A stretch of DNA of 64,000 bases from Butyricimonas sp. Marseille-P3923 (GCF_900184685.1 NZ_FXXL01000007.1:1426001-1490000); one strand, 5' to 3'; counted from the first letter of the stretch, positions 37,886 to 47,902 are shown. Notes: generated from the sequence alone by a model not told the origin. A program made the numbers and translations.

Positions 37886-38281
37886 ATGAAAAGGCTGTTT
37901 TTACTAGATATACCTATATTTCTATTTTCTTTAGTATTCATTGTCAACGGGCTGCAAAAGACAATGACCGAGAGAGAGAGTATAGTGTACGTCCAAGAAG
38001 AACAGCTGTCTATCCCGGAAACCCAAGCGAATTTTCATTCTCATGACGGATTTTTCCATCACCTTCTGGCGGACGAGGGTATCACGATGCCTCACGGACG
38101 ACGTTTCGGGTTGAACAAACCGCCAAAGACTAACGTGTATTTCCGAAACACGGTTAACGGTTTGAAAAACAAACCGCTCAAGTTAGCCATTGCGGAAAAC
38201 ACGAGGCATTTCATGCAATATCTTACTACCCGCCACAGTCAGGGATTTTATATTTATTCGCTAAAAGAGTTAATTTTATGA
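37886..38281 (+). CDS. Hypothetical protein with N-terminal membrane segment
   Basis: 131 residues. One hydrophobic N-terminal segment (LLDIPIFLFSLVFIVNGL) followed by a soluble, histidine-containing part (FHSHDGFFHHLLADEGITMP). It has its own -7 box and precedes the DedA and Ca2+-ATPase genes on the same strand. No family recognised. Confidence 0.55.
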   Translation: MKRLFLLDIPIFLFSLVFIVNGLQKTMTERESIVYVQEEQLSIPETQANFHSHDGFFHHLLADEGITMPHGRRFGLNKPPKTNVYFRNTVNGLKNKPLKLAIAENTRHFMQYLTTRHSQGFYIYSLKELIL

Positions 38282-38347
38282 CACAAAATATCCTTTACGG
38301 CGTACAAGGTGAATAAATATAGAATATTGTAAACTGAATTATATAAT

Positions 38348-38983
38348 ATGATCGATTGGCTTCAATCAATTCTCGATTGGTATATGTATAACGTGAACTA
38401 CTGGAGTGTTCTCGTCTGTATGGCTATCGAGAGTACCATCATACCTTTTCCGTCAGAACTAATCGTGCCTCCGGCTGCGTGGAAAGCCGCAAACGGGGAA
38501 CTCAACTTCGTGCTCGTTATCGTGTTCAGCACCATCGGGGCGGTTATCGGGGCATTGGCAAACTACGTGCTTGCCTGCACGCTGGGACGGAAATTCATTT
38601 ACTCCTTCGCGGAATCACGCTGGGGAAAGGTATGCGGCATGACAAAAGAAAAAATAGAAAAATCCGAACAATACTTTTTGAAATACGGCAAAAGTTCTAC
38701 GTTAATCGGGCGACTGACTCCCGGCGTGAGAAGCCTTATCTCGCTCCCGGCAGGGCTCGTGAGAATGCCGTTGAAAAGTTTTATATTATACACGGCAGTG
38801 GGAAGCGGCATTTGGAATCTGATTCTCGCCACCGCCGGATATTTTCTGTATTCCCGAAAAGAACTGCTGGAAATGTATTTCACGGAAATAACCATCGCGA
38901 TGCTGGTCGTGGGATGCTGCTTTTTCGGGTATCTGGTTATAAAGAACATTCGTAAAAAAAACAAATTAAATACAAAATCATAA
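38348..38983 (+). CDS. DedA family membrane protein
   Basis: 211 residues with the DedA/VTT signature: an N-terminal ESTIIPFPSELIVPPA re-entrant loop and GRLTPGVRSLISLPAGL near the middle. The family includes lipid scramblases and undecaprenyl-phosphate or phosphatidylethanolamine flippases. It lies one base upstream of the Ca2+-ATPase gene. Confidence 0.9.
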   Translation: MIDWLQSILDWYMYNVNYWSVLVCMAIESTIIPFPSELIVPPAAWKAANGELNFVLVIVFSTIGAVIGALANYVLACTLGRKFIYSFAESRWGKVCGMTKEKIEKSEQYFLKYGKSSTLIGRLTPGVRSLISLPAGLVRMPLKSFILYTAVGSGIWNLILATAGYFLYSRKELLEMYFTEITIAMLVVGCCFFGYLVIKNIRKKNKLNTKS

Positions 38984-38984
38984 C

Positions 38985-41918
38985 ATGGAATCACGCAAAC
39001 ACTACACGGGACTCACGGACAAACAAGTCGAGGAAAGTCGTGAAAAACACGGTTCAAACGTGTTGACTCCCCCGAAAAGGGACTCCCTGTGGCAAGTATT
39101 TATCGGGAATTTCGAGGATCCCGTCATTCGTATATTAATGGTAGCCGTTTTCCTTTCCGGGGGAATAGCCATTGCCATGTATTTCTCGGAAGGCATTATC
39201 GAGATAGCCGAAACCATCGGTATTGCCGTCGCCATTCTGCTGGCAACAGGCGTAGCCACGTGGTTCGTCTGGGATGCCAACAAGAAATTCGACGTGCTGA
39301 ATCAAGTGAACGACGACACATTGGTAAAGGTCATCCGTAACGGCAACGTGCACGAGGTGGCAAAAAAAGACATCGTGGTCGATGACATCGTGATACTGGA
39401 ACAGGGAGAAGAGATCTCCGCCGACGGGGTATTGTTGGAAGCCCTCTCGTTGCAGGTCAACGAATCGAGCCTCACGGGAGAACCCGTTGCCAACAAGACG
39501 ACGATCGAGAGCGAATTTAACATGGAGGCTACCTATCCCTCCAACCACGTGATGCGGGGAACCACCGTCGTGGACGGTCACGGGGTGATGCAAGTACTCG
39601 CCGTTGGCGACTCTACCGAGTTCGGACGAGTGGCTGAAAAATCATCCGAGAAAAGCGAAGAACCAACCCCACTGGACACGCAACTCGAATCACTCGCCAA
39701 ATTCATCGGAGTGATCGGGTTCTGCGGTGCGGCCGTGATGTTCACGATACTGTTTATTAAAGGGTTGTTTTTCAACCCGACCTATCCCACTCCCGAACTG
39801 GGACAACTGGGATTGATCGGTGCGGTGATTATCGCTGCCGTTATCATGCTGGCAAAAGTCTGGGTACCCGTTGTTTACGACGTGTATTCTTTACAAGGCA
39901 AGGACAAACCGCTTCCGAAGAGTATTGCCGCGGGAGGTTGGGGACGCTGGATACTTTACGGTCTGGGAGCATTGATCGTGATGCTCGCTATCGGTCTGGC
40001 ATTCGGAGTGAAACCGTGGGACCCGCACGCGTGGATTCCGCTGGGACTCGGAAAAAAGATTCTTTCCGCTTTCATGGCTTCCGTTACCCTAATCGTGGTG
40101 ACCGTGCCGGAAGGATTGCCGATGAGCGTTACCCTCAGCCTCGCGTTGAGCATGCGCAAGATGTTGAAATCCCACAATCTTGTGCGGAAAATGCATGCTT
40201 GTGAAACCATGGGTGCAACGACCGTGATCTGCACGGATAAAACGGGTACGCTGACGCAAAACCAAATGACGGTGTACAAGACAAACTTCTACGGGTTGGA
40301 TGGCGAACGTCTGTCTGATAACGAATACTCGAAACTACTGGCGGAAGGGATCGCCATGAACACGACGGCTTTTCTGGATTTCAGCGACCCGGGGAAGGTA
40401 AAAACACTGGGCAACCCTACCGAGGCGGCGTTGTTACTCTGGCTGAACAACCAAGGTATCAATTACGCAGAATTGCGGGAAAGTGTCACGGTAATTGAAC
40501 AGTTGACATTCTCCACCGAACGGAAATACATGGCAACTCTCGTGCAATCATCTACTTTCGGGAAGAAAATCCTGTACGTGAAAGGTGCCTCGGAAATCCT
40601 TTTCGGGTATTGTAAAAACGTTATTGTCGGTGACAAAACAGCACCTATCGCCGAGCAACAACCCGCTATCGAAGAACAATTACTCGAATACCAAAATCAA
40701 GCGATGCGAACGCTCGGGTTCGCTTACCAGATCATTGAAGACGAAGATCCGCATTTTAAAGACGGACGATTGTATAACACGGAATTGACATTTCTCGGCA
40801 TCGTTGCCATATCCGACCCCATTCGACCGGATGTGCCGGACGCCGTACAACGCTGCTTCGACGCCGGAATCCAAGTTAAGATGGTAACAGGGGACACCCC
40901 GGGTACCGCAAAGGAGATCGGGCGGCAAATCGGGTTATGGACAGAAAAAGATACAGACCAAAACCTGATTACCGGGGTTGAATTTGCCAAACTGACGGAC
41001 GAGGAAGCCCTCGACCGGGTACTCGACATGAAGATCATGTCGCGGGCGCGACCATTGGACAAACAACGGTTGGTACAACTGTTACAACAAAAGAAACAAA
41101 TCGTGGCAGTAACGGGTGACGGAACAAACGACGCTCCCGCGTTGAATCACGCTCACGTCGGACTATCCATGGGTAGCGGAACATCGGTAGCCAAGGAGGC
41201 CAGTGATATTACCCTGCTTGACGACTCGTTCAGCAGTATCACCTCCGCCGTGATGTGGGGACGTTCCGTGTACCAGAATATACAACGCTTCGTACTGTTC
41301 CAGTTGACGATCAACGTGGCTGCCTTGATTATCGTGCTATTGGGGTCGTTGTTCGGTTCCGAACTGCCGATCACGGTAACGCAAATGCTGTGGGTAAACT
41401 TAATCATGGATACATTCGCGGCAGGAGCACTCGCCTCTCTCCCACCCAGTCCGGACGTGATGAAACGGAAACCGAGGGACTCGAATGCCTTTATTATCGT
41501 ACCGCGGATGCGCACACTTATCCTAACCACGGGTATCGCTTTCGTGGTGATCTTGATGAGCTTACTCTATATACTATCCCACTACGCGGGAGGAATAGAC
41601 GCCGCCACACCGCAAGGCTTGGACAACCTGACGATTTTCTTTACCGTGTTCGTGATGTTGCAATTCTGGAATATGTTCAATGCCAAAACCTTCGGCACGA
41701 ACGAATCCGCATTCAAGAACCTTTCCAAGAGCGAAGGATTCCTTACTGTCGGCTTGGCCATTATCGTGGGACAAATCCTCGTGGTGAACTTCGGGGGAAG
41801 TGTATTCAGAACAGTACCCCTCTCGTGGACGGAATGGATATGGATCACGGCTGCTACCTCGCTGGTGTTGTGGGTAGGTGAAATATTCCGGGCAATAAAG
41901 AGAAGAAAAGAAAAATAA
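38985..41918 (+). CDS. PMCA-type calcium-translocating P-type ATPase
   Basis: 977 residues. P2-ATPase motifs: TGEP in the actuator domain (SSLTGEPV), PEGLP in M4 (Glu376), phosphorylated Asp418 in CTDKTGTLTQ, and TGDGTNDAPAL. Ten membrane segments are expected. Between M3 (near residue 255) and M4 there are about 105 residues, with an extra pair of hydrophobic stretches (LGQLGLIGAVIIAAVIML, ILYGLGALIVMLAIGLAF), more than usual for the family. Predicted to export Ca2+. It follows the DedA gene with a one-base gap. Confidence 0.92.
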   Translation: MESRKHYTGLTDKQVEESREKHGSNVLTPPKRDSLWQVFIGNFEDPVIRILMVAVFLSGGIAIAMYFSEGIIEIAETIGIAVAILLATGVATWFVWDANKKFDVLNQVNDDTLVKVIRNGNVHEVAKKDIVVDDIVILEQGEEISADGVLLEALSLQVNESSLTGEPVANKTTIESEFNMEATYPSNHVMRGTTVVDGHGVMQVLAVGDSTEFGRVAEKSSEKSEEPTPLDTQLESLAKFIGVIGFCGAAVMFTILFIKGLFFNPTYPTPELGQLGLIGAVIIAAVIMLAKVWVPVVYDVYSLQGKDKPLPKSIAAGGWGRWILYGLGALIVMLAIGLAFGVKPWDPHAWIPLGLGKKILSAFMASVTLIVVTVPEGLPMSVTLSLALSMRKMLKSHNLVRKMHACETMGATTVICTDKTGTLTQNQMTVYKTNFYGLDGERLSDNEYSKLLAEGIAMNTTAFLDFSDPGKVKTLGNPTEAALLLWLNNQGINYAELRESVTVIEQLTFSTERKYMATLVQSSTFGKKILYVKGASEILFGYCKNVIVGDKTAPIAEQQPAIEEQLLEYQNQAMRTLGFAYQIIEDEDPHFKDGRLYNTELTFLGIVAISDPIRPDVPDAVQRCFDAGIQVKMVTGDTPGTAKEIGRQIGLWTEKDTDQNLITGVEFAKLTDEEALDRVLDMKIMSRARPLDKQRLVQLLQQKKQIVAVTGDGTNDAPALNHAHVGLSMGSGTSVAKEASDITLLDDSFSSITSAVMWGRSVYQNIQRFVLFQLTINVAALIIVLLGSLFGSELPITVTQMLWVNLIMDTFAAGALASLPPSPDVMKRKPRDSNAFIIVPRMRTLILTTGIAFVVILMSLLYILSHYAGGIDAATPQGLDNLTIFFTVFVMLQFWNMFNAKTFGTNESAFKNLSKSEGFLTVGLAIIVGQILVVNFGGSVFRTVPLSWTEWIWITAATSLVLWVGEIFRAIKRRKEK

Positions 41919-42053
41919 GTCCGTAAGGTCCATAAGCTCACGGGTGTCCTTCGGACAGTGTTTATCGGCAGCATATAGTTGCTGTAGACAAAACGCCCCG
42001 CAGGGGGCCATGGACCTTATAGACCTTATGGACTTTACAGACTTTATAGACCC
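41919..42053. repeat. Dispersed 9-bp-arm element, full copy 1
   Basis: Begins at the stop codon of the Ca2+-ATPase gene. Left arm: gtccgtaag gtccataag. Right arm, read on the other strand: gtctataaa gtctgtaaa gtccataag gtctataag. The core (cgggtgtccttcggacagtg and onward) has the small hairpins tgtcc-ttc-ggaca, cagc...gctg and gcccc-gca-gggggc. Same layout as 58923-59071. Confidence 0.8.
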
Positions 42054-42067
42054 AAATTGATTAAATT

Positions 42068-44341
42068 ATGAAAAGAAATAGCTCAAATTACTGGATATAT
42101 CTGGGAATGATTAGTGTATTCGGGGTGTTGATCTACCTTGCCCTGTGTTCGGGCGAGCGTTTTGACCATCACTCGGGAACAGGTATAATGCCCACAAGTG
42201 CCGGGGCATTCGAACTGTTCACGAACATTATTTCCGATAATATGACAAATTCATTGACGATACTGTTATTACAGATCATCGTGATTTTGCTTACCGTCCG
42301 GGTGTTCTCTTATCTTTTCAAATATATCGGGCAACCGGGTGTGATGGGAGAAATCGTGGCGGGTATCGTCCTCGGTCCCTCTCTACTAGGATATTTCTTC
42401 CCGGAATTTTCCGCTAACCTGTTCCCTCCCGAATCTCTGGACAACCTCAACCTGCTTAGCCAAATCGGGCTAGTATTGTTTATGTTCGTTATCGGGTTGG
42501 AACTGGATTTCAGCGTATTGAAAAACAAGCTGAATGAAACACTCGTTATCAGTCACGCGGGGATAGTGGTACCTTTCTTCCTTGGTGTGGTGGCAGCAAT
42601 CTGGGTATACGAGGATTATGCTTCGGGACAAACGGCGTTTCTGCCTTTCGCTCTCTTTATCGGGATATGCATGAGTATCACGGCATTTCCCGTGTTGGCA
42701 CGCATCGTGCAGGAACGGAACATGACGAAAACATCCGTGGGGATGCTTTCTATCGCCTCGGCTGCCAATGACGACGTGACAGCGTGGTGCCTGCTGGCAA
42801 TCGTTATAGCACTCGCCAAGGCGGGAACTTTTGTCAGTGCCCTGTACACGATCGGACTAACACTGATTTATATTGTTTTCATGTTTCTCGTGATGCGTCC
42901 CTTCCTGCGGAAAATCGGTGAAACTTACGCCTATTCGGAAGTGATAAACAAAACATTCGTGGGGTTTATATTCCTTATACTTGTCTTGTCATCGGCAATA
43001 ACGGAAATCATCGGGATTCATGCCCTGTTCGGTGCGTTTATCGCCGGAGTGGTAATGCCCACGAATATAGGATTCCGCAAAGTGATGATGGAAAAAGTGG
43101 AAGATGTTTCACTCGTGTTCTTTCTTCCGTTGTTTTTTGCCTTCTCGGGTTTACACACCGAAATAGGTTTAATTAACACACCTGAATTGTGGGGCGTTTG
43201 CTTGCTGTTTATCGTGGTAGCCATCGCCGGAAAATTCGGGGGCTGCACCCTTGCCGCCCGCGCCGTCGGGGAGAATTGGAAAGACAGTCTTATCGTGGGA
43301 ACATTGATGAATACACGGGGACTGATGCAACTTGTGGCACTGAATATCGGCTTCGAAATGGGTATTCTCACCTCGGAGATGTTCGTGGTACTACTGCTAA
43401 TGTCGCTACTGACAACGTTCATGGCAACACCAATGCTTTCGCTTGTCGAACGGATATTCTCGAAACAAAAAGAAAGCAAGGGACACCGGGAGAAGGTGCT
43501 GCTCTCGTTCGGTAGACCGGAAACAGGAAAAACACTATTGAATATTGCCGATTTGATGTTGGGACATCGTTTGCAATCGAGCCTGATCACCGGGATACAC
43601 TTCACGCTAGGTACCGACCTCAACCCTGCCAAGGCAGATGAATACGAGCAAGAAAGCTTTATCCCCTTACGGGAAGAAGCAGAACATTTGCAATTACACG
43701 TTCAAGAGCGTTACCAAGTGACAGACAGGCTTATCCCCGAAATGGTAAAAATAGCGCGACAGGAACAGGTAGACCACCTTTTCCTCGGCGCCGGACAACA
43801 GTTCATGATGGGAAATGACATTCCTGCCAGCACATTCGGCAAGAAATTTACCACGGTTTCCCGTTGGCTGAAACAACTCAAGAATCACCCGTTACATCTG
43901 CCGGGAACGTTGTTAAGGCAGAAACTGGAATCTATCATGGAACACGTGGATTGCTCCGTGGGCATCTTTGTCAACCGGGGTTTCACGCATGCATCTTACA
44001 TCCTGCTACTCGTGGATAATGAAACTGACCTTTTCCTGTTCAATTACGCGCAAACCCGTCTGGGAGAACAAAGTATGACGATACGCATCTGCTTTACAGA
44101 CGAACACCCGAACGAAACTGTGCTTGCCCGAGTCACGTCCGACTTCGTGCAACGCGATACCGCGAAGTTTATTCTGGATAAACCTCTGGTTACCAATCCT
44201 CTCACGGAGGACAAAGAAAGCCTGTTGGTTTTAAGTTACGCGACTTGTCAGAAACTGTCGAAAGACCAGAATCTGTTTGCTAAGTTACCCTCACTTCTAA
44301 TCATACGGCCTCAAATAAATACGGAAAATACAAATAAATAG
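42068..44341 (+). CDS. Kef-type (CPA2) cation:proton antiporter with C-terminal USP-like region
   Basis: 757 residues. After a first membrane segment there are about twelve more (LRDVF-type start QIIVILLTVRVFSYLFKYIG, GEIVAGIVLGPSLLGYFFP, ITAFPVLARI, ASAANDDVTAWCLLA with the ND ion motif). The soluble C-terminus (about residue 475 onward) resembles a universal stress domain. It should exchange K+ or Na+ for H+. The CBS/CorC-type gene follows after 2 bp. Confidence 0.88.
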   Translation: MKRNSSNYWIYLGMISVFGVLIYLALCSGERFDHHSGTGIMPTSAGAFELFTNIISDNMTNSLTILLLQIIVILLTVRVFSYLFKYIGQPGVMGEIVAGIVLGPSLLGYFFPEFSANLFPPESLDNLNLLSQIGLVLFMFVIGLELDFSVLKNKLNETLVISHAGIVVPFFLGVVAAIWVYEDYASGQTAFLPFALFIGICMSITAFPVLARIVQERNMTKTSVGMLSIASAANDDVTAWCLLAIVIALAKAGTFVSALYTIGLTLIYIVFMFLVMRPFLRKIGETYAYSEVINKTFVGFIFLILVLSSAITEIIGIHALFGAFIAGVVMPTNIGFRKVMMEKVEDVSLVFFLPLFFAFSGLHTEIGLINTPELWGVCLLFIVVAIAGKFGGCTLAARAVGENWKDSLIVGTLMNTRGLMQLVALNIGFEMGILTSEMFVVLLLMSLLTTFMATPMLSLVERIFSKQKESKGHREKVLLSFGRPETGKTLLNIADLMLGHRLQSSLITGIHFTLGTDLNPAKADEYEQESFIPLREEAEHLQLHVQERYQVTDRLIPEMVKIARQEQVDHLFLGAGQQFMMGNDIPASTFGKKFTTVSRWLKQLKNHPLHLPGTLLRQKLESIMEHVDCSVGIFVNRGFTHASYILLLVDNETDLFLFNYAQTRLGEQSMTIRICFTDEHPNETVLARVTSDFVQRDTAKFILDKPLVTNPLTEDKESLLVLSYATCQKLSKDQNLFAKLPSLLIIRPQINTENTNK

Positions 44342-44343
44342 AT

Positions 44344-45615
44344 ATGGAATTTTTTATCATTATAGGACTTATTCTTTTAAACGGAGTGCTCGCCATGTCG
44401 GAGATAGCGATGGTGTCGGCACGTAAATCACGTCTTGAGACGGAAGCCAAAACAGGGAACAAATCCGCACGGCGGGCTTTGAAACTCGCCAACGAGCCGG
44501 AGCGTTTCCTGTCTACCGTCCAAATCGGGATCACCCTTATCGGTATCCTTACCGGTCTTTATTCGGGACAGGCTTTAGCCGGGGATCTCGCCGTATGGGT
44601 GGAGAAAATAGAGGCATTGCAACCTCACGCCCTGCTAATTTCTAAAACAATCATCGTGATCGTGGTGACTTACCTGACTCTAATCTTCGGGGAATTGGTT
44701 CCGAAACGTATCGGGATGGTTGCAGCCGAACGGATGGCCAAAATTATTGCCGCCCCGATGGACATACTCTCCCGTATAGCATCCCCGTTCGTGTGGCTGC
44801 TCTCGGCCAGCACCTCATTTATGATGCGGGTATTCGGTCTTAATAAAACAGGCAGCAATAAAATCACGGAAGAAGAGATCAAGGCTATCATACAGGAAAG
44901 TACCGCGGAAGGCGAGATTCAAGAAGTGGAACAGGACATCGTGGAACGTGTGTTCAATCTCGGCGACAGGGATATTGCCTCCATCATGACGCATCGCAGT
45001 GATCTGGTATGGCTTAATATCACTGACTCCAACGACCGGATTCGTGAAATAGTCAAAACAAACCTGCACACGATTTACCCTGTGTCGGATACCAAACTGG
45101 ATAATATTGTAGGTGTCGTGTTCCTAAAAGACCTCTTCGGAAAGATCGACGCACCGGACTTTAATCTGAAAGCCCTCGTCCGTCCCCCGCAATATTTTCC
45201 GCAAAACCAAAGCGTGTACAACGCACTGGAACATTTGAAACAAGGACATCTCAAATACGGGCTGGTCACAGATGAATTCGGGAGCATCGAGGGTATCGTA
45301 ACCTTGAAAGATATCGTGAAAGCCCTCATCGGCGACGTTCCCGAAATAGGTGAAGAACCGGATATCGTGCAACGGGATAACGGGACGTTCCTCGTGGACG
45401 GTCAATGTCCCTTCTATGATTTTCTAGCCTATTTCGACATGGAATTTCTATACACGAACCACTATTATAACACGTTGAGCGGTCTGATCCTAAAAATACT
45501 GGAACACATCCCTCGCACCGGGGAAAAACTGGTATGGTATAACTTCGAATTTGAAATCGTGGATATGGACGGGGCACGTATAGACAAGGTACTTGTCAAA
45601 ATAAATAAAGAGTAA
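44344..45615 (+). CDS. CNNM/HlyC-CorC family protein (DUF21 + CBS pair + CorC domain)
   Basis: 423 residues: an N-terminal DUF21 membrane domain (IIGLILLNGVLAMSEIAMVS, VVTYLTLIFGELVPKRIGM), a CBS pair (MTHRSDLVWLNI..., LVTDEFGSIEGIVTLKDIV) and a C-terminal CorC/HlyC transporter-associated domain (ENTLSG-like NTLSGLILKILEHIPRTGEK). Family members take part in Mg2+/Co2+ homeostasis. It lies 2 bp after the antiporter gene. Confidence 0.9.
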   Translation: MEFFIIIGLILLNGVLAMSEIAMVSARKSRLETEAKTGNKSARRALKLANEPERFLSTVQIGITLIGILTGLYSGQALAGDLAVWVEKIEALQPHALLISKTIIVIVVTYLTLIFGELVPKRIGMVAAERMAKIIAAPMDILSRIASPFVWLLSASTSFMMRVFGLNKTGSNKITEEEIKAIIQESTAEGEIQEVEQDIVERVFNLGDRDIASIMTHRSDLVWLNITDSNDRIREIVKTNLHTIYPVSDTKLDNIVGVVFLKDLFGKIDAPDFNLKALVRPPQYFPQNQSVYNALEHLKQGHLKYGLVTDEFGSIEGIVTLKDIVKALIGDVPEIGEEPDIVQRDNGTFLVDGQCPFYDFLAYFDMEFLYTNHYYNTLSGLILKILEHIPRTGEKLVWYNFEFEIVDMDGARIDKVLVKINKE

Positions 45616-45637
45616 GGACTTATTAAAGTTCCTTACT
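45610..45637. terminator. Hairpin at the end of the CorC-type gene
   Basis: gagtaaggactt / aagttccttactc with one bulged base, overlapping the stop codon and lying before the convergent NifX-like gene. Confidence 0.55.
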
Positions 45638-45692
45638 CTCACACCATCAACACCTTGCAACATTATTTGGTCTTTATGGTATCTTGTGTATA

Positions 45693-46049
45693 TCACTTAT
45701 GATCCCCGCACTCGTGGTTACAAGCAATGCCCGAATCCAACAGAAAACCCTTGAGGTAGCCCTCTGCAACTTTCCGCACATCGCCCTTGCAGCCGCGAAG
45801 TACTTTTATTCCCTGCTCGCTTAATTTATTCAAAGCACCATCCCCCATACTTCCGGCAAGCATAACGGTAACACCTTTCTCCCGCAACACGGCTGCAATA
45901 TCCGATTTACAACCGCATCCTTGCGGAGAAGGAAGCGTTTCAACACTTGTAATGTTTTTCATGTCGTCGACGGTAAACAAGGTATAATACTCACAATGCC
46001 CGAAGTGGTCGTCCACCGCGTTGTCTTTGGTTGGTACAGCAATTCTCAT
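45693..46049 (-). CDS. NifX/NifB-type dinitrogenase iron-molybdenum cofactor domain protein
   Basis: 118 residues. Start MRIAVPTKDNAVDDHFGHCE is typical of the NifB/NifX/NafY fold. The sequence has the cysteine-rich stretch PQGCGCKSD and a C-terminal CNHECGDHK. No nitrogenase genes are near, and such stand-alone proteins are common in anaerobes, where a role in Fe-S or metal-cluster handling is suggested but not shown. Confidence 0.88.
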   Translation of the reverse strand: MRIAVPTKDNAVDDHFGHCEYYTLFTVDDMKNITSVETLPSPQGCGCKSDIAAVLREKGVTVMLAGSMGDGALNKLSEQGIKVLRGCKGDVRKVAEGYLKGFLLDSGIACNHECGDHK

Positions 46050-46248
46050 GATTAAATTCCTTTCTTTATAGTTTCTATTGAAAAATCACTCTTTATAGAT
46101 AGAGGAACAAATGTACTGTTTTTTTTATTGAATAGTACCCCTAGGCAGAAATGAATATTTATTCATTACGAATAATGATAAACATCTTTTCAAGAAAACT
46201 CGCTAACCGAAACTATTACAAGGCTATTTTTCTCATTCCATACAACTT

Positions 46249-46279
46249 ATTGTAATATTCATTATTATTTCTAACTTTG
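46249..46279 (+). promoter_or_regulatory. Promoter upstream of the 37-aa ORF and AraC gene
   Basis: ATTG (46249-46252), 19 bases, TAACTTTG (46272-46279), an exact TAnnTTTG -7 box. Confidence 0.55.
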
Positions 46280-46307
46280 TAATGGAAAGAAAATTACCCA
46301 CACAAGC

Positions 46308-46421
46308 ATGACTAAAACACAGCTTAAAAGGGTAGAGTTAGAAGATGAAAAAAAGAGTGTTGGCATTTATAATTTTACTTTGAAAGGAAGGAGAAAAGTG
46401 AAAGTAAAATATATAACTTGA
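46308..46421 (+). CDS. Possible 37-aa peptide behind a strong promoter
   Basis: ATG at 46308, starting MTKTQLKRVELEDEKKSVG and ending KVKVKYIT; charged, basic C-terminus. It is the first ORF after the TAACTTTG promoter. No family recognised and no strong ribosome binding site, so it may be non-coding. Confidence 0.3.
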   Translation: MTKTQLKRVELEDEKKSVGIYNFTLKGRRKVKVKYIT

Positions 46422-46688
46422 TATTTATATGCAATACAAATAAATTTACATGTAGACACTATACTTATTGAAAAAGGATTTATTATACACGATATAAAAA
46501 GCTAAAACGGGCAATAATTAACAGGTTTAAAAACCTCTTAAGATTTATGCTTGAACAATGAAAAAAGAATGTTCGATGCACGGGGATAGGTATGTCAAAA
46601 TTTTAACGGGAATTAAAGTCTGACATGAATCGAGGGGAAGATAGAACCCGGAGAATCGAAGAATTAACAACCAGATAACTAAACCAAT

Positions 46689-47552
46689 ATGAACAACAAG
46701 ATTATAGAACATCCGAGTTGTCATAGTGTTGACAATTTGAATAAACCACAAATAGAAACTGTTAGTATTCCGAAAGGCACAACAGGATGCTTGGAACTTA
46801 ATCATAACGAGGTTGCTTTTTTCTTGGAAGGGCGCTTGAAGTTTATCTTCGGTAACTTCCATGAACACGAAAGCAAGAAAGGGCAAATTCTATTTCTCCC
46901 TGTTGGAGAACGATATTTTTATCGCGCACCGACTAATGCCATCGTCATGGTCTTCAGGTTGCATGGTCCGTTAAAACTATGCGACAACTACCCCGTGGAG
47001 AAACTATATGGAGCGAAAGCCTTTGTTACGGGAAATAATTGCAAACCCCGGAAAGAAAAACTAAACATGTTACAGATTAATTCACACCTATGGCATTTCC
47101 TTGACGGGATAAATAATTGCCTCACGGACGGGATCAACTGTAATTACTATTTTGAATTGAAAATCAAAGAGTTCTTCTTATTATTGAGAACATATTACAC
47201 GAAGGAGGAAATTCACGACTTTTTCCAACAGATACTGACAAAGGACACTATATTCTCTGAATTTGTGCGACTTAACAGTAAACGTTTCCGAACGGTTACA
47301 GAAATTGCAGACGCGATGAATCTATCACCGAAGCAATTCGCGAAAAAATTCGTGGAAATATTCAAGGAAACTCCTTACCAATGGATGAAAGCAAACAAAG
47401 CAAAGGTTATTCAAGATGAAATCACCTCGACCAACAAGCCATTCAAGCAGATAGCTTACGAAAACGAGTTCAGCACAATTGCCCAATTCACGAAGTTTTG
47501 CAAGAAGGAGATTGGTAAAACTCCCAGTAGTATAAGGGCGAACGTGGAATAA
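46689..47552 (+). CDS. AraC family transcriptional regulator
   Basis: 287 residues. The N-terminal part is a cupin-like sensor region (EVAFFLEGRLKFIFGNFHEH, GQILFLPVGERYFYR). The C-terminal about 95 residues hold two helix-turn-helix motifs (RTVTEIADAMNLSPKQFAKK and KQIAYENEFSTIAQFTKFCK). It is upstream of the fimbrial operon on the same strand, so it may control it; that link is inference from position. Confidence 0.88.
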   Translation: MNNKIIEHPSCHSVDNLNKPQIETVSIPKGTTGCLELNHNEVAFFLEGRLKFIFGNFHEHESKKGQILFLPVGERYFYRAPTNAIVMVFRLHGPLKLCDNYPVEKLYGAKAFVTGNNCKPRKEKLNMLQINSHLWHFLDGINNCLTDGINCNYYFELKIKEFFLLLRTYYTKEEIHDFFQQILTKDTIFSEFVRLNSKRFRTVTEIADAMNLSPKQFAKKFVEIFKETPYQWMKANKAKVIQDEITSTNKPFKQIAYENEFSTIAQFTKFCKKEIGKTPSSIRANVE

Positions 47553-47902
47553 ACAACAGACAAAAGATTGGATAACACGAAAAGAAGCACCTTATTAATA
47601 AGTTATTCAAGTAGATAGCATTCAGAAACAAATTTAACCCGATTACTTGATTCACTGTATTTTACACCGTGAAAACAGGCAAAATACCCACTACGATAAG
47701 GGTTCGCGTGAAATTACCGGCTGAAATTGCAAACAAAAAGGGAAAAATTGATAAACGCAATTTAATACTCATAGCGTATTTTTGACAAACCATTTAGGGT
47801 TTAAGGTCTTTCCGGAAATCACCCGAAGCCGGAAGTAAAATAGTTGAAGTCCGCAATACATATTAATGATTCAACAAATTCGGGTAGGATTGATGTTACG
47901 AT
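47553..47902. other. Upstream region of the fimbrial operon
   Basis: 350 bp with no gene. TATTTTTG at 47777-47784 fits a -7 box, but no well-spaced TTTG precedes it. Only short inverted repeats are present, such as tcaagta/tacttga at 47609-47615 and 47643-47649. Confidence 0.4.

Larger units (their letters stand above)
46050..46688. other. 640-bp upstream region of the AraC regulator
   Basis: Contains a good promoter (46249-46279), a 37-codon ORF (46308-46421), the short palindrome aggtttaaaaacct (46522-46535), and a 21-codon ORF at 46558-46623 (MKKECSMHGDRYVKILTGIK and one more residue) 65 bp before the AraC start. The long leader suggests post-transcriptional control, which is inference. 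Confidence 0.45.

Noticed and set aside
45693-46049. Part of a nitrogen-fixation cluster
   Set aside because: Only a stand-alone NifX-like domain is present; no nif structural or assembly genes are in the window.
47553-47902. Invertible promoter for the fimbrial operon
   Set aside because: Only 7-bp inverted repeats (tcaagta/tacttga) are visible and no invertase gene is near; phase-variable promoters normally have longer arms.
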